A stretch of DNA of 5,629 bases, taken from the NCBI GenBank assembly GCA_035499415.1, contig DATJYV010000123.1, positions 1 to 5,629 of the forward strand. The letters run 5' to 3'. The translations under genes were made by a program, and so were the position numbers. A model generated the notes under the pieces. The model made no database searches. It saw nothing but the letters and a program-made list of their open reading frames with translations, and was not told the DNA's origin. This DNA is from DATJYV01 sp035499415 (GTDB lineage: Bacteria > Bacteroidota > Ignavibacteria > UBA10030). This document shows, piece by piece, positions 1-5,629 of the stretch (position 1 is the stretch's first letter; each line of letters opens with the position of its first letter).

Positions 1-363
1 TACGTTCCCGAAGGCAGAGATCTCGCGGATGGCGGGACCATCGATTCAACTCACATTCAGGCGTTCCTTGATTTCGCGGCGGAAGCGGCTAAACCCGATT
101 CAAAAAAGCAATTCTTGATCACCCATTCCGAAATATTTCCAGGTACATTCGTCAGCACAACGGAAGCGACCGACGCGATTCTTCGGACGCTCGGCATGCG
201 TAGAAAAGCAGTCCTGATGTGGGGCCCTCTCGGAATGCAGCAGACGAGCGAGGCGGGCTCCGGCCGATTCCTGGTCCTTGGCTTCGCGGGAAATTCCGCG
301 CAGGATCACGTGGACCATTTGCATGCGTTGGGAGAGTTTCTGAGGAGAATGGAAAAACTGTAA
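1..363 (+). CDS. C-terminal part of an unrecognised protein, possibly alpha/beta-hydrolase-like
   Basis: The reading frame is open from the first base of the window and ends at TAA 361-363, giving 120 visible residues; the start lies outside. The fragment begins YVPEGRDLADGG and contains a strand-like segment QFLITHSEIFPG (about residues 37-48), a helix-like stretch after STTEATD (52-58), and a second hydrophobic segment FLVLGFAGNSAQDHVDHLHAL (90-110) that runs into a final helix. A histidine after a core strand (H42) and a late His-rich loop followed by a helix (H103, H106, H108) recall the last strands of alpha/beta hydrolases, where the catalytic His sits near the C-terminus. No nucleophile elbow is visible because the N-terminal part is missing, so a hydrolase function is only a guess. 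The coding frame itself is convincing: an uninterrupted frame, protein-like composition, and intergenic-type sequence right after the stop. An internal ATG at 184 or TTG at 115 would give only short fragments and is unlikely to be the true start. Confidence 0.7.
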   Translation, partial: YVPEGRDLADGGTIDSTHIQAFLDFAAEAAKPDSKKQFLITHSEIFPGTFVSTTEATDAILRTLGMRRKAVLMWGPLGMQQTSEAGSGRFLVLGFAGNSAQDHVDHLHALGEFLRRMEKL

Positions 364-371
364 AACATCAC

Positions 372-545
372 GCACGAAATCACAAGCAAATTCAAAGTTC
401 GAACGACGAAAAGGGAGAGACGCCCACGGCCTCACCGGACATTGAGATTTCGCTCATTGAAGATTGTTTGTGAATTGGTATTCGACGCTTGAGATTTGTT
501 TCTTTCGCGCTTGTTTTCAAATTTCGATTGTGGTCTTTCGTATTT
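372..545. repeat. Degenerate AT-rich intergenic inverted repeat, copy 1
   Basis: This element fills most of the 224-base gap between the first two genes. The left arm (about 373-411) is built from words such as ACGAAATCACAAGC and AAATTCAAAGTTCGAA. The right arm (about 513-545) carries the complementary words TTCAAATTTCGATTGTGG and CTTTCGTAT. Pairing is imperfect, with small insertions; for example CACAA at 381-385 faces TTGTG at 528-532, and ACGAAA on the left faces TTTCGT on the right. The middle is a purine-rich then GC-richer segment (411-440), followed by more AT-rich words (444-510). The left arm resembles the left arm of the element at 1208-1352. I found no convincing terminator or sigma-70-type promoter in this gap. 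The 42 bases between the right arm and the next start codon lack a Shine-Dalgarno sequence. Confidence 0.5.
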
Positions 546-587
546 TTCCCGGGCAACTTACTCATCCACTCATCATAAGTATTCTAT

Positions 588-1190
588 ATGCGCGCCATAA
601 AGTTGTTTATCCTTCCCGCCATCCTCATCTCTTCTTCCATCGCTTACTCCCAGGCCCCCGATGCCATCGTCATCGTCCGGCAGAGCACGTTGAACGGATT
701 TCTTGATGCCGTCGGGCCCGTGAGCGGCGTCGGCCCGTACAATGTGCTCGGGCTGAAGGGAGAGTATACGTGGTCGGTTCGCAACGCCCGAATCCAGCTG
801 GGGAAGGACAACGCCCAGTTCATTGCCGATGCGAGCATCAAAGTCGGTCCGCTCTCGTACGGCTCCGTTGCAACCGGCGATGTCGAAATCAAATACGATC
901 AACGGACAAACAGGATTTCCGTAAAAGTGCTCAAGGCGTCATTCGAGGTCTACGCAAAACTGTTCGGCAAGAAAGTGCACATCACCGACGTCGACATTTC
1001 CAAATTTTACCGCCCCGAATTCGAATTTGCCGGACCTCAGCCCGTCCAGCCGAGTGTGCTCGTCAACCTTCCGGGAGATCAGACAAAAACGGTCTATATC
1101 GCTCCCGTCAATCAGAACTTGCGGGTTGAGGAGGGTCAAATCGTTGTAAGCTCGAAGCTGAGGTTCTCGGACCAGCCGATCGTGAAATAA
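588..1190 (+). CDS. Small secreted protein of unknown function, beta-rich
   Basis: The 200-residue product starts with a typical Sec signal peptide: R2 and K5, a hydrophobic core LFILPAILISSSIA (6-19), and a likely signal-peptidase I site after AYS (19-21). It is therefore probably periplasmic or exported. The mature part looks beta-rich, with alternating hydrophobic residues in ARIQLGKDNAQFIADASIKV (67-86), in GDVEIKYD and in RISVKVLKASFEVYAKLFGK, and a short proline-rich turn, FAGPQPVQPSV, at 147-157. I see no catalytic motif, no metal-binding cluster and no cysteines in the mature part. The pattern of repeated long strands recalls lipid- or ligand-binding beta proteins, but I cannot assign a family. 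The ATG at 588 is chosen because the signal peptide begins exactly there; no Shine-Dalgarno lies upstream. The gene stands alone between two intergenic inverted repeats, so it is probably its own transcription unit. Confidence 0.85.
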   Translation: MRAIKLFILPAILISSSIAYSQAPDAIVIVRQSTLNGFLDAVGPVSGVGPYNVLGLKGEYTWSVRNARIQLGKDNAQFIADASIKVGPLSYGSVATGDVEIKYDQRTNRISVKVLKASFEVYAKLFGKKVHITDVDISKFYRPEFEFAGPQPVQPSVLVNLPGDQTKTVYIAPVNQNLRVEEGQIVVSSKLRFSDQPIVK

Positions 1191-1207
1191 GAGCGCGTCC
1201 CCGAGGA

Positions 1208-1352
1208 CCCAATTCGAATTCCCAAGCATGAAATCCAAAGGAAATTCAAAATGGTAATGACCGAAATCTAAAACGACGATCCGCCATTTTGCAGGTCGGA
1301 TTTTAGCGCGTTGGCGCTTTTTTCGGATCCAGGATTTCGTGTTTCGAATTTT
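1208..1352. repeat. Degenerate AT-rich intergenic inverted repeat, copy 2
   Basis: The left arm (about 1211-1273) reads through words such as AATTCGAATTCCCAAGCATG, AAATCCAAAGG, AAATTCAAAATGG and ACCGAAATCTAAAACGAC. The right arm (about 1294-1352) carries GGTCGGATTTTAG, GGATTTCGTG and TTTCGAATTTTC. Clear pairings are CATGAAATCC (1227-1236) with GGATTTCGTG (1332-1341), nine of ten complementary, and AATTCGA (1211-1217) with TCGAATT (1344-1350). The left arm shares its order of words with copy 1: CAAGC, then AAATTCAAA, then CGA-rich sequence ending in GAAA. The two are thus likely divergent members of one repeat family rather than chance AT-rich sequence. A terminator-like hairpin sits inside the right arm. 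Confidence 0.55.
1305..1323 (+). terminator. Probable rho-independent terminator after the secreted-protein gene
   Basis: The stem AGCGC (1305-1309) and GCGCT (1314-1318) encloses the four-base loop GTTG and is followed directly by a T run to 1323. The stem is short (5 bp, four of them G-C), so strength is uncertain. It lies 114 bases after the stop of the upstream gene and 94 bases before the next start, the expected place to separate the two transcription units. It is embedded in the larger inverted repeat and may simply be part of that element. Confidence 0.5.
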
Positions 1353-1417
1353 CTCCCGGCCTCCTTTGTCTCTTGCCGCAATTTTCCCTACTTTCTCCCA
1401 TCCGACCCTACCACCAC
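1351..1417 (+). promoter_or_regulatory. Pyrimidine-rich leader without Shine-Dalgarno
   Basis: Only 14 of the 67 bases just before the ATG at 1418 are purines, and there is no GGAG-like element at the right distance. This looks like an unstructured C/T-rich 5' leader, a type that can load ribosomes without anti-SD pairing. No clear -35/-10 pair is visible upstream, so the promoter of the downstream operon is not located. The functional reading is inference; the base composition is directly visible. Confidence 0.3.
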
Positions 1418-2431
1418 ATGCCACAGAAAAAGCGCGTCTTCGTCACCGGGGCCACCGGCTTCATCGGTACCAAACTTGTCAACGCGCTCGTCAAAAAAGG
1501 TTACCAGGTCAACGCCCTCTCGCGCTCAACGAGCAACAGGGACGGGCTCCAGCATGAATCGGTCAAGATCGTGCAAGGCGATATTCTCGACCGCGGCTCG
1601 CTCGTTCGCGGAATGAAGGGATGCACCCGCGTTTACCACCTGGCTGCCTACGCCAAGAATTGGGCCCCCGACCGCAAAGTGTACTTCGAACAAAATGTCG
1701 ACGGCATGCACAATGTGTTCGAAGCGGCGAAATCGGTCGGCGCGAGGAAAATCGTTTTCACATCGACGATCGTGACTCTTGGACCTACGCCTCCGGGTCA
1801 GGTTGGAAGCGAGAAATCCGTAAGGATGACGGAACGATATTACACGGAATACGAGGAGAGCAAGGCGGTCGCGGAACGGGAGGCGCTCAACCTTGCCTCG
1901 AAAAAACTGCCGGTCGTCATAGTCAATCCCACCCGTGTCTATGGTCCCGGGAAACTGACCGAGGGCAATTCCGTCAGTCTCATGATCGACATGTACGACC
2001 GCGGGAAGGTCCCGGTCCTGCTCAATAACGGCATCAATGTCGGCAACTATGTGTTCGTGGACGATCTCGTCCGGGGCCACATTCTCGCGATGGAAAAGGG
2101 GAAAATTGGCGAACGTTACATCCTTGGAGGCGAAAATGCGTCGCTCCGAAGAATTTTTGAACTTGTCGACAAGGCAAGCGGAAAAAAACACTTCCAGGTG
2201 AATCTGCCTCCCGGCGTCGGAATGGGTTACGGCCGATTCGAGAAGCTGAAGGCACAATGGTTCGGATGGTACCCGCAGATCACGCCCGGTTGGGTCGAAA
2301 CGTACCTGCAGGATTGGGCATATTCGAGCAAGAAAGCTGAACGCGAGCTTGGATATACAATCACACCGCTCGCGGACGGAATTCGAATGACGTACGACTG
2401 GATTATTCAACAGCGAAAGCCCGGGCAATGA
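1418..2431 (+). CDS. Extended SDR: NAD(P)-dependent epimerase/dehydratase, dihydroflavonol-reductase/HpnA-like
   Basis: The 337-residue protein is a cytosolic Rossmann-fold oxidoreductase of the extended short-chain dehydrogenase/reductase superfamily. Visible motifs, in order: the dinucleotide-binding loop TGATGFIG (10-17); R36 after the second strand, often linked to NADP preference; GDILD (54-58), which contacts the adenine; HLAA (74-77); the active-site serine/threonine region FTSTIVTLG (114-122); the catalytic YxxxK, Y145 and K149; NPTRVYGPG (170-178); and the C-terminal SSKKAERELGY signature (303-313). Length is typical of the family. These features match dihydroflavonol-4-reductase-like and hopanoid-associated HpnA-like proteins; the substrate cannot be read from sequence. 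A TTG at 1373 would add 15 residues (MPQFSLLSP...), but the ATG at 1418 places the glycine-rich loop at the usual distance from the N-terminus and the extension lies in the pyrimidine-rich leader. The gene overlaps the next by four bases (ATGA), indicating translational coupling. Confidence 0.93.
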   Translation: MPQKKRVFVTGATGFIGTKLVNALVKKGYQVNALSRSTSNRDGLQHESVKIVQGDILDRGSLVRGMKGCTRVYHLAAYAKNWAPDRKVYFEQNVDGMHNVFEAAKSVGARKIVFTSTIVTLGPTPPGQVGSEKSVRMTERYYTEYEESKAVAEREALNLASKKLPVVIVNPTRVYGPGKLTEGNSVSLMIDMYDRGKVPVLLNNGINVGNYVFVDDLVRGHILAMEKGKIGERYILGGENASLRRIFELVDKASGKKHFQVNLPPGVGMGYGRFEKLKAQWFGWYPQITPGWVETYLQDWAYSSKKAERELGYTITPLADGIRMTYDWIIQQRKPGQ

Positions 2432-3153
2432 CCGCGCCCCCAATTCCGTTGTTCTCGGCCTCGTGGTTTCAAGGGGAAAGCAAAAAAGCGACCATCATCC
2501 TTCTTCTCTCTCCGTTCATTCTCACCGCCTGGAAATACTACGGCACGGGGCCGTTCTTTCTCAACAATCTCTCTTCCCTCGTTATCCTGTGGGATAATCC
2601 ACTCCGCTCCGCCGAATTCTACACCTTTGCATCCGCCTTTCTCCTTCTTGGCATCGTTCCGCTCGCGATCATAAAATTCATCTTCAAAGAATCATTCGCT
2701 TCGTACGGACTTCAGACCGGAGACTGGCAGTTCGGCCTCAGGGCGTTTGCAGTCCTCGCGCCCATTATGATCCTCTCCACGTACCCTTCTTCTCTGATGG
2801 CGCAATTCCAGGCGGAATATCCCCTCTTCAAGGGAGCCGGCGCATCCCCGGGATTGTTTGCCGCCCATGCCGCCACCTATCTCCTTTTTTATATCGGGTG
2901 GGAAATCTATTTCCGGGGGTTCATGCTTTTTGGCCTGAGAGATCGGTTCGGTGATTGGAACGCCGTGCTTCTCCAGACCCTCGCATCGTGCCTGCTCCAC
3001 ATCGGAAAACCGGACGGCGAGATCTTCAGCTCGATTCTTGGCGGCATCGTCTGGGGAATCGTGACGCTGCGCAGCCGCTCAATTCTCTGCGTGCTTCTGC
3101 TCCATTGGCTCCTCGGCGTTTCGCTCGACCTTTTCATCTGCTACGCACGGTGA
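2428..3153 (+). CDS. CPBP (CAAX protease/Abi) family intramembrane protein with altered EExxxR motif
   Basis: The 241-residue product is polytopic, with probable membrane segments near 20-38, 64-86, 103-117, 142-160, 178-191, 200-214 and 217-238. The family is recognised from three blocks. GWEIYFRGFMLFGL (157-170) corresponds to motif 1; LLHIGKPDGEIF (189-200) holds the motif 2 histidine H191; LLHWLLGVSLDLF (224-236) holds the motif 3 histidine H226 and D234. Canonical members (Rce1-like prenyl-protein endopeptidases and bacterial Abi proteins) have EExxxR in motif 1. Here the first Glu is Trp158, while E159 and R163 are kept; the residue four before H191 is Ser, not the usual Phe. Proteolytic activity is therefore uncertain. 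The ATG overlaps the stop of the SDR gene (ATGA) and lacks a Shine-Dalgarno, so translation is probably coupled. The next gene starts one base after this stop. Function of the protein in this operon is unknown; membrane location is confident. Confidence 0.88.
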   Translation: MTAPPIPLFSASWFQGESKKATIILLLSPFILTAWKYYGTGPFFLNNLSSLVILWDNPLRSAEFYTFASAFLLLGIVPLAIIKFIFKESFASYGLQTGDWQFGLRAFAVLAPIMILSTYPSSLMAQFQAEYPLFKGAGASPGLFAAHAATYLLFYIGWEIYFRGFMLFGLRDRFGDWNAVLLQTLASCLLHIGKPDGEIFSSILGGIVWGIVTLRSRSILCVLLLHWLLGVSLDLFICYAR

Positions 3154-3154
3154 C

Positions 3155-4072
3155 ATGACAAACAAGGAGATCGCCGTCGGCGTCATTCGGCTGAAAGCGA
3201 CGGACGGCCTGATCCTCGCCACGCTCGCACTCTTTTCGGCCCTTGCGGTCTGCTTTTTCCCGCGTGTCGAGGGATGGTCCGTCCTCGTCGTGAAGAACGT
3301 CGCCGTCGGCCTGGTGTACGTGCTGTTTGTGCATTTCTCGCGGAACGTTCGCGGGAAATTTCTGAAATTCTTTCTCCGTGTCGCGGCCGTAACGCTGACG
3401 TATGCGTATCTTTTCGAGGCCGTCGACAAGCTTCAGCATATTCTCTTCCACGATTGGCTCGATTACTACGTGCTCGACGCCGAGCAGTATGTCTTCGGGG
3501 TTCAGCCGACGTTGTGGCTGGAAGATTTCACGAAACCGTGGCTGACGGAATGGATGATGTTCTCCTACGTCATCTACGTTCCGATGTATCCCGTCCTTTG
3601 CGGCATCATCTATTACCTTCGCGGCGAGCTGGCGATGGAGGATTATTTCTTCACGCTCGGGCTGACAAATATTTTCTGCGACATCGGCTTCATGCTGTTC
3701 CCTGTCGCGGGGCCGATGGCCACGATCGGAAAGCTCTACAGCGTTCCCCTCAAGGGATACGTTTGGACGACGCTTGGCGAGCTCATGCGCTCGAAGCTGC
3801 ATTACGTCGGAGGGACGATCCCGAGCCCTCACTGTGCAGCCGCGACGATCATGTGGGCAATGGCCTATCGCTACCATCGGCCCTCGTTTTACGTCATGAC
3901 CCCGGTTGTTCTGTCGTTGTATGTTTCCACATTTTACGGACGATACCACTACGTCACAGACGCCGTCATCGGAGTCGCCGTGGCATTCGTCGGACTGATT
4001 GCGGCCCCGAAGCTTATAATATTGTGGGATCGGATGTCTGCCCGGCCGGAACCCGTACGCGGGACGGAATGA
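3155..4072 (+). CDS. PAP2-superfamily integral membrane phosphatase/phosphotransferase
   Basis: The 305-residue product is hydrophobic, with likely membrane helices near 18-36, 43-60, 71-88, 134-154, 165-184, 246-262 and 270-290. The PAP2 signature lies at the C-terminal end: GGTIPSPHCAAATIMW (219-234), matching the PSGH-type C2 motif with catalytic H226, and YGRYHYVTDAVIG (261-273), matching C3 with R263, H265 and D269. The short spacing of Arg and His in GRYHYVTD is like the Aur1/inositol-phosphoceramide-synthase-type branch rather than the SRxxxxxHxxxD of classical lipid phosphatases. The classical C1 motif (KxxxxxxRP) is not evident; FPVAGPM (182-188) occupies the region where Aur1-like proteins have a proline-rich block. 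The likely substrate is a lipid phosphate or a phospholipid head group, acting at the membrane; the exact reaction is unknown. ATG 3155 lies one base after the preceding stop and has no Shine-Dalgarno, which suggests coupled translation with the CPBP gene. Confidence 0.88.
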   Translation: MTNKEIAVGVIRLKATDGLILATLALFSALAVCFFPRVEGWSVLVVKNVAVGLVYVLFVHFSRNVRGKFLKFFLRVAAVTLTYAYLFEAVDKLQHILFHDWLDYYVLDAEQYVFGVQPTLWLEDFTKPWLTEWMMFSYVIYVPMYPVLCGIIYYLRGELAMEDYFFTLGLTNIFCDIGFMLFPVAGPMATIGKLYSVPLKGYVWTTLGELMRSKLHYVGGTIPSPHCAAATIMWAMAYRYHRPSFYVMTPVVLSLYVSTFYGRYHYVTDAVIGVAVAFVGLIAAPKLIILWDRMSARPEPVRGTE

Positions 4073-4084
4073 TCGAGAATTTGA

Positions 4085-4090
4085 AAAGGA
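4085..4090 (+). promoter_or_regulatory. Ribosome binding site of the D-aminoacylase-like gene
   Basis: AAAGGA lies seven bases before the ATG at 4098, inside the 25-base gap after the PAP2 gene. It is the only well-placed Shine-Dalgarno-like sequence before a start codon in the window and fixes the start at 4098, which also begins a signal peptide. Confidence 0.7.
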
Positions 4091-4097
4091 AACGGAC

Positions 4098-5629
4098 ATG
4101 AAAAAGATCGCCATTGCATCAATCTGCATCGCGGGGTTGTTGGGACTGTCATGCGGACATTCGAACGACCGGTACGACGTCCTCATTCTCAACGGCAGGA
4201 TCGTTGACGGAACGGGTGACCCATGGTACTACGGCGATGTCGGGATACGGGGAGACAAGATCGTCGCCATCGGAAAACTCGCCTCCGCATCTGCGACCCG
4301 ACGCATCGACGCGTCCGGAAAAATTGTCTCGCCGGGATTTATCGACATGCTGGGCCAGTCGGGGATGTCGATCCTCGTGGACAATCGTGCCATGAGCAAG
4401 ATTTCACAGGGAGTCACGACGGAGGTGACGGGGGAAGGAGGATCGGTCGCGCCGGTGAACGACAGGATCAGGACGGAGATGGCGCCGTATCTCGAAAAAT
4501 ACAAGCTGACCGTCAACTGGGATGACTTTGAGGGATACTGGCGGCGTTTTTCGTCCAACAAATCGGCGATCAATCTGGCGTCGTTTGTTGGAGCAACGCA
4601 AGTGCGCGCGTACGTCGTCGGTTACGACGAGCGGGATCCTTCACCGCAGGAGTTGGATCAGATGAAGGAGCTTGTGCGCGACGCGATGAAGCAGGGGGCT
4701 CTTGGCGTCAGCAGCTCGCTGATCTACGCCCCCGCAACATACGCAAAAACGCAGGAATTGATCGAGCTCGCAAAAGCGGCGGCGGAATACGGCGGCATGT
4801 ACATCTCGCACATTCGTGATGAGGGGGATGAAGGTAAGGAAGCGGAAGCAATCTACGAGGCCGCGGACATCGCCCGCGCGGCGCATTGTTCGGTCGAGAT
4901 CTGGCATCTCAAGGTGGCGGGATATGAAAATTGGGGGAAGATGCCGGATGTCGTGCGGCAGATCGAGTCGCTCAGGAGAGAAGGGATCGATATGACGGCG
5001 GATCTCTATCCGTACATCGCAAGCTCGAATTCGCTCGACGCGACGGTTCCGGGCTGGGCGCATGCCGGCGGAAGAGCGAAGCTTCTGGAGCGGCTCGCGG
5101 ATAAGGAGACGCGGGAAAAGATTCGGGCGGAATTGACGGGATCCCACGCGGGGCTGGGTGTGAATTTTGAGGGAATCCTGATCGCCCAGACGTTTAATCC
5201 GCAGCTCAAAGAGTTTGAGGGAAAGCGTCTCAACGAGGTCGCAAAGGCCTGGAACGAGGACCCGTACGATGCACTGTTCGATTTCATCCTCAAAGATTCG
5301 TCCCGGACGGGGAAGATTACATTTTCGATGAGCGAGCAGGACCTGCGGTTTGCGATGGGACAGAACTGGGTGAGCTTCTGCTCCGACGCGAACGCGCGAG
5401 CGACCGACGGACCGCTTTCCGAAGGAAAGCCGCATCCGCGCGCTTATGGCGCGTTTGTTCGGGCGATCGGAAAATACGCTCGAGATGAAAAAATCCTGAC
5501 CCTGGAGGAGGCGGTCAGAAAAATGACTTCCCAACCGGCAACCCGGGTTGGACTCAAGGAGCGGGGAATTCTCAAGCCCGGATTCTACGCCGATGTTGTC
5601 GTCTTCGACCCGGAAACGATTGCGGACAA
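4098..5629 (+). CDS. N-acyl-D-amino-acid deacylase (D-aminoacylase)-like amidohydrolase, exported, 3' end cut by window
   Basis: The frame is open from ATG 4098 to the window end: 510 residues without a stop, nearly the full length of the family. MKKIAIASICIAGLLGLSCG is a signal peptide, with Cys19 as a possible lipidation site (GLSC is a weak lipobox), so the enzyme is probably a lipoprotein or periplasmic. The amidohydrolase fold follows: DVLILNGRIVDGTG (27-40), SPGFID (78-83), GVTTEVTGEGGS (105-116), GALGVSSSLIYAP (200-212), YISHIRDEG (235-243), VEIWHLK (266-272), FCSDAN (427-432), HPRAYGAFVR (446-455), and the C-terminal small-domain motif ERGILKPGFYADVVVFDP (488-505). Family members hydrolyse N-acyl-D-amino acids using zinc. 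H238, H270 and D430 match the later metal/catalytic residues. However, the usual HxH after PGFID is replaced by L85 and Q87 (DMLGQS), and the usual Cys of GNCG is Gly114 (GEGG). Either it uses an altered metal site or it has diverged in function. It is the last visible gene of the operon. Confidence 0.9.
   Translation, partial: MKKIAIASICIAGLLGLSCGHSNDRYDVLILNGRIVDGTGDPWYYGDVGIRGDKIVAIGKLASASATRRIDASGKIVSPGFIDMLGQSGMSILVDNRAMSKISQGVTTEVTGEGGSVAPVNDRIRTEMAPYLEKYKLTVNWDDFEGYWRRFSSNKSAINLASFVGATQVRAYVVGYDERDPSPQELDQMKELVRDAMKQGALGVSSSLIYAPATYAKTQELIELAKAAAEYGGMYISHIRDEGDEGKEAEAIYEAADIARAAHCSVEIWHLKVAGYENWGKMPDVVRQIESLRREGIDMTADLYPYIASSNSLDATVPGWAHAGGRAKLLERLADKETREKIRAELTGSHAGLGVNFEGILIAQTFNPQLKEFEGKRLNEVAKAWNEDPYDALFDFILKDSSRTGKITFSMSEQDLRFAMGQNWVSFCSDANARATDGPLSEGKPHPRAYGAFVRAIGKYARDEKILTLEEAVRKMTSQPATRVGLKERGILKPGFYADVVVFDPETIAD

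Larger units (their letters stand above)
1418..5629 (+). other. Probable operon: SDR, CPBP, PAP2, D-aminoacylase-like
   Basis: Four consecutive genes share the strand, with junctions of -4, +1 and +25 bases and no terminator-like hairpin between them. A terminator candidate and a leader region precede the first gene. Co-transcription is inferred from spacing only; the downstream limit lies outside the window. The mixture of an SDR, two membrane enzymes and an exported deacylase suggests envelope lipid or cell-wall work, but no single pathway is evident. Confidence 0.65.

Noticed and set aside
576..590. TATTCT close to the ATG at 588 as a -10 box
   Set aside because: No matching -35 is visible, and the transcript would start at or after the start codon; unsupported without mapping data.
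464..706. Short + strand open frame starting at TTG in the first intergenic repeat
   Set aside because: It runs out of frame into the secreted-protein gene and has a composition expected of translated repeat sequence.
1373..1417. TTG start giving a 15-residue N-terminal extension of the SDR
   Set aside because: The extension lies in non-coding-looking pyrimidine-rich sequence, and the Rossmann glycine loop is at the normal distance from the ATG at 1418.
1526..2443. Minus-strand open frame (305 codons) opposite the SDR gene
   Set aside because: It mirrors the SDR coding sequence, which has all its superfamily motifs; the antisense product has no recognisable domain.
3164..3169. AAGGAG just inside the PAP2 gene as a possible ribosome binding site for a later start
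   Set aside because: No in-frame ATG, GTG or TTG follows at a suitable distance, so the ATG at 3155 coupled to the preceding stop is preferred.
3134..4192. Long minus-strand open frame (352 codons) opposite the PAP2 gene
   Set aside because: It is rich in Arg, His, Asp and Glu without hydrophobic pattern, and lies wholly opposite a gene with clear PAP2 motifs and membrane helices.
4641..5534. Minus-strand open frame (297 codons) opposite the amidohydrolase
   Set aside because: Arg-rich shadow of a strongly supported + strand enzyme.

Overview
The window holds six protein-coding genes, all on the + strand and tightly packed. There is no rRNA, tRNA, CRISPR array or transposase that I can see. 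Base composition looks moderately GC-rich (judged by eye, not computed). Four of the five visible start codons lack a Shine-Dalgarno sequence; only the last gene has a clear one. SD-poor starts, a probable lipoprotein deacylase and large degenerate AT-rich intergenic palindromes would fit a bacterium of the Bacteroidota/Ignavibacteriota (FCB) type. This is an inference and no marker gene in the window settles it.

Layout: (1) 1-363, the 3' end of an unrecognised protein, possibly alpha/beta-hydrolase-like. (2) 364-587, an intergenic region dominated by a degenerate AT-rich inverted repeat. (3) 588-1190, a small secreted protein of unknown function. (4) 1191-1417, a second intergenic region with a related inverted repeat, a hairpin-plus-T-run terminator inside it, and a pyrimidine-rich leader before the next gene. 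(5) 1418 to the right edge, a probable four-gene operon: an extended SDR (NAD(P)-dependent epimerase/dehydratase or dihydroflavonol-reductase-like), a CPBP/CAAX-protease-family membrane protein, a PAP2-superfamily membrane protein, and an N-acyl-D-amino-acid deacylase-like amidohydrolase cut by the window end. Junctions within the operon are a 4-base ATGA overlap, a 1-base gap and a 25-base gap.

The operon combines a soluble sugar/lipid-type oxidoreductase, two polytopic membrane enzymes of lipid or prenyl type, and a probably exported D-amino-acid deacylase. A role in envelope lipid or cell-wall metabolism is plausible but unproven.

Three points deserve a second look. The D-aminoacylase homologue has lost the HxH pair and the metal-binding cysteine of its family while keeping the later histidines and the aspartate. 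The CPBP protein has Trp where the family has the first Glu of EExxxR. The two intergenic regions carry related, long, imperfect palindromes of a kind no standard feature class explains.
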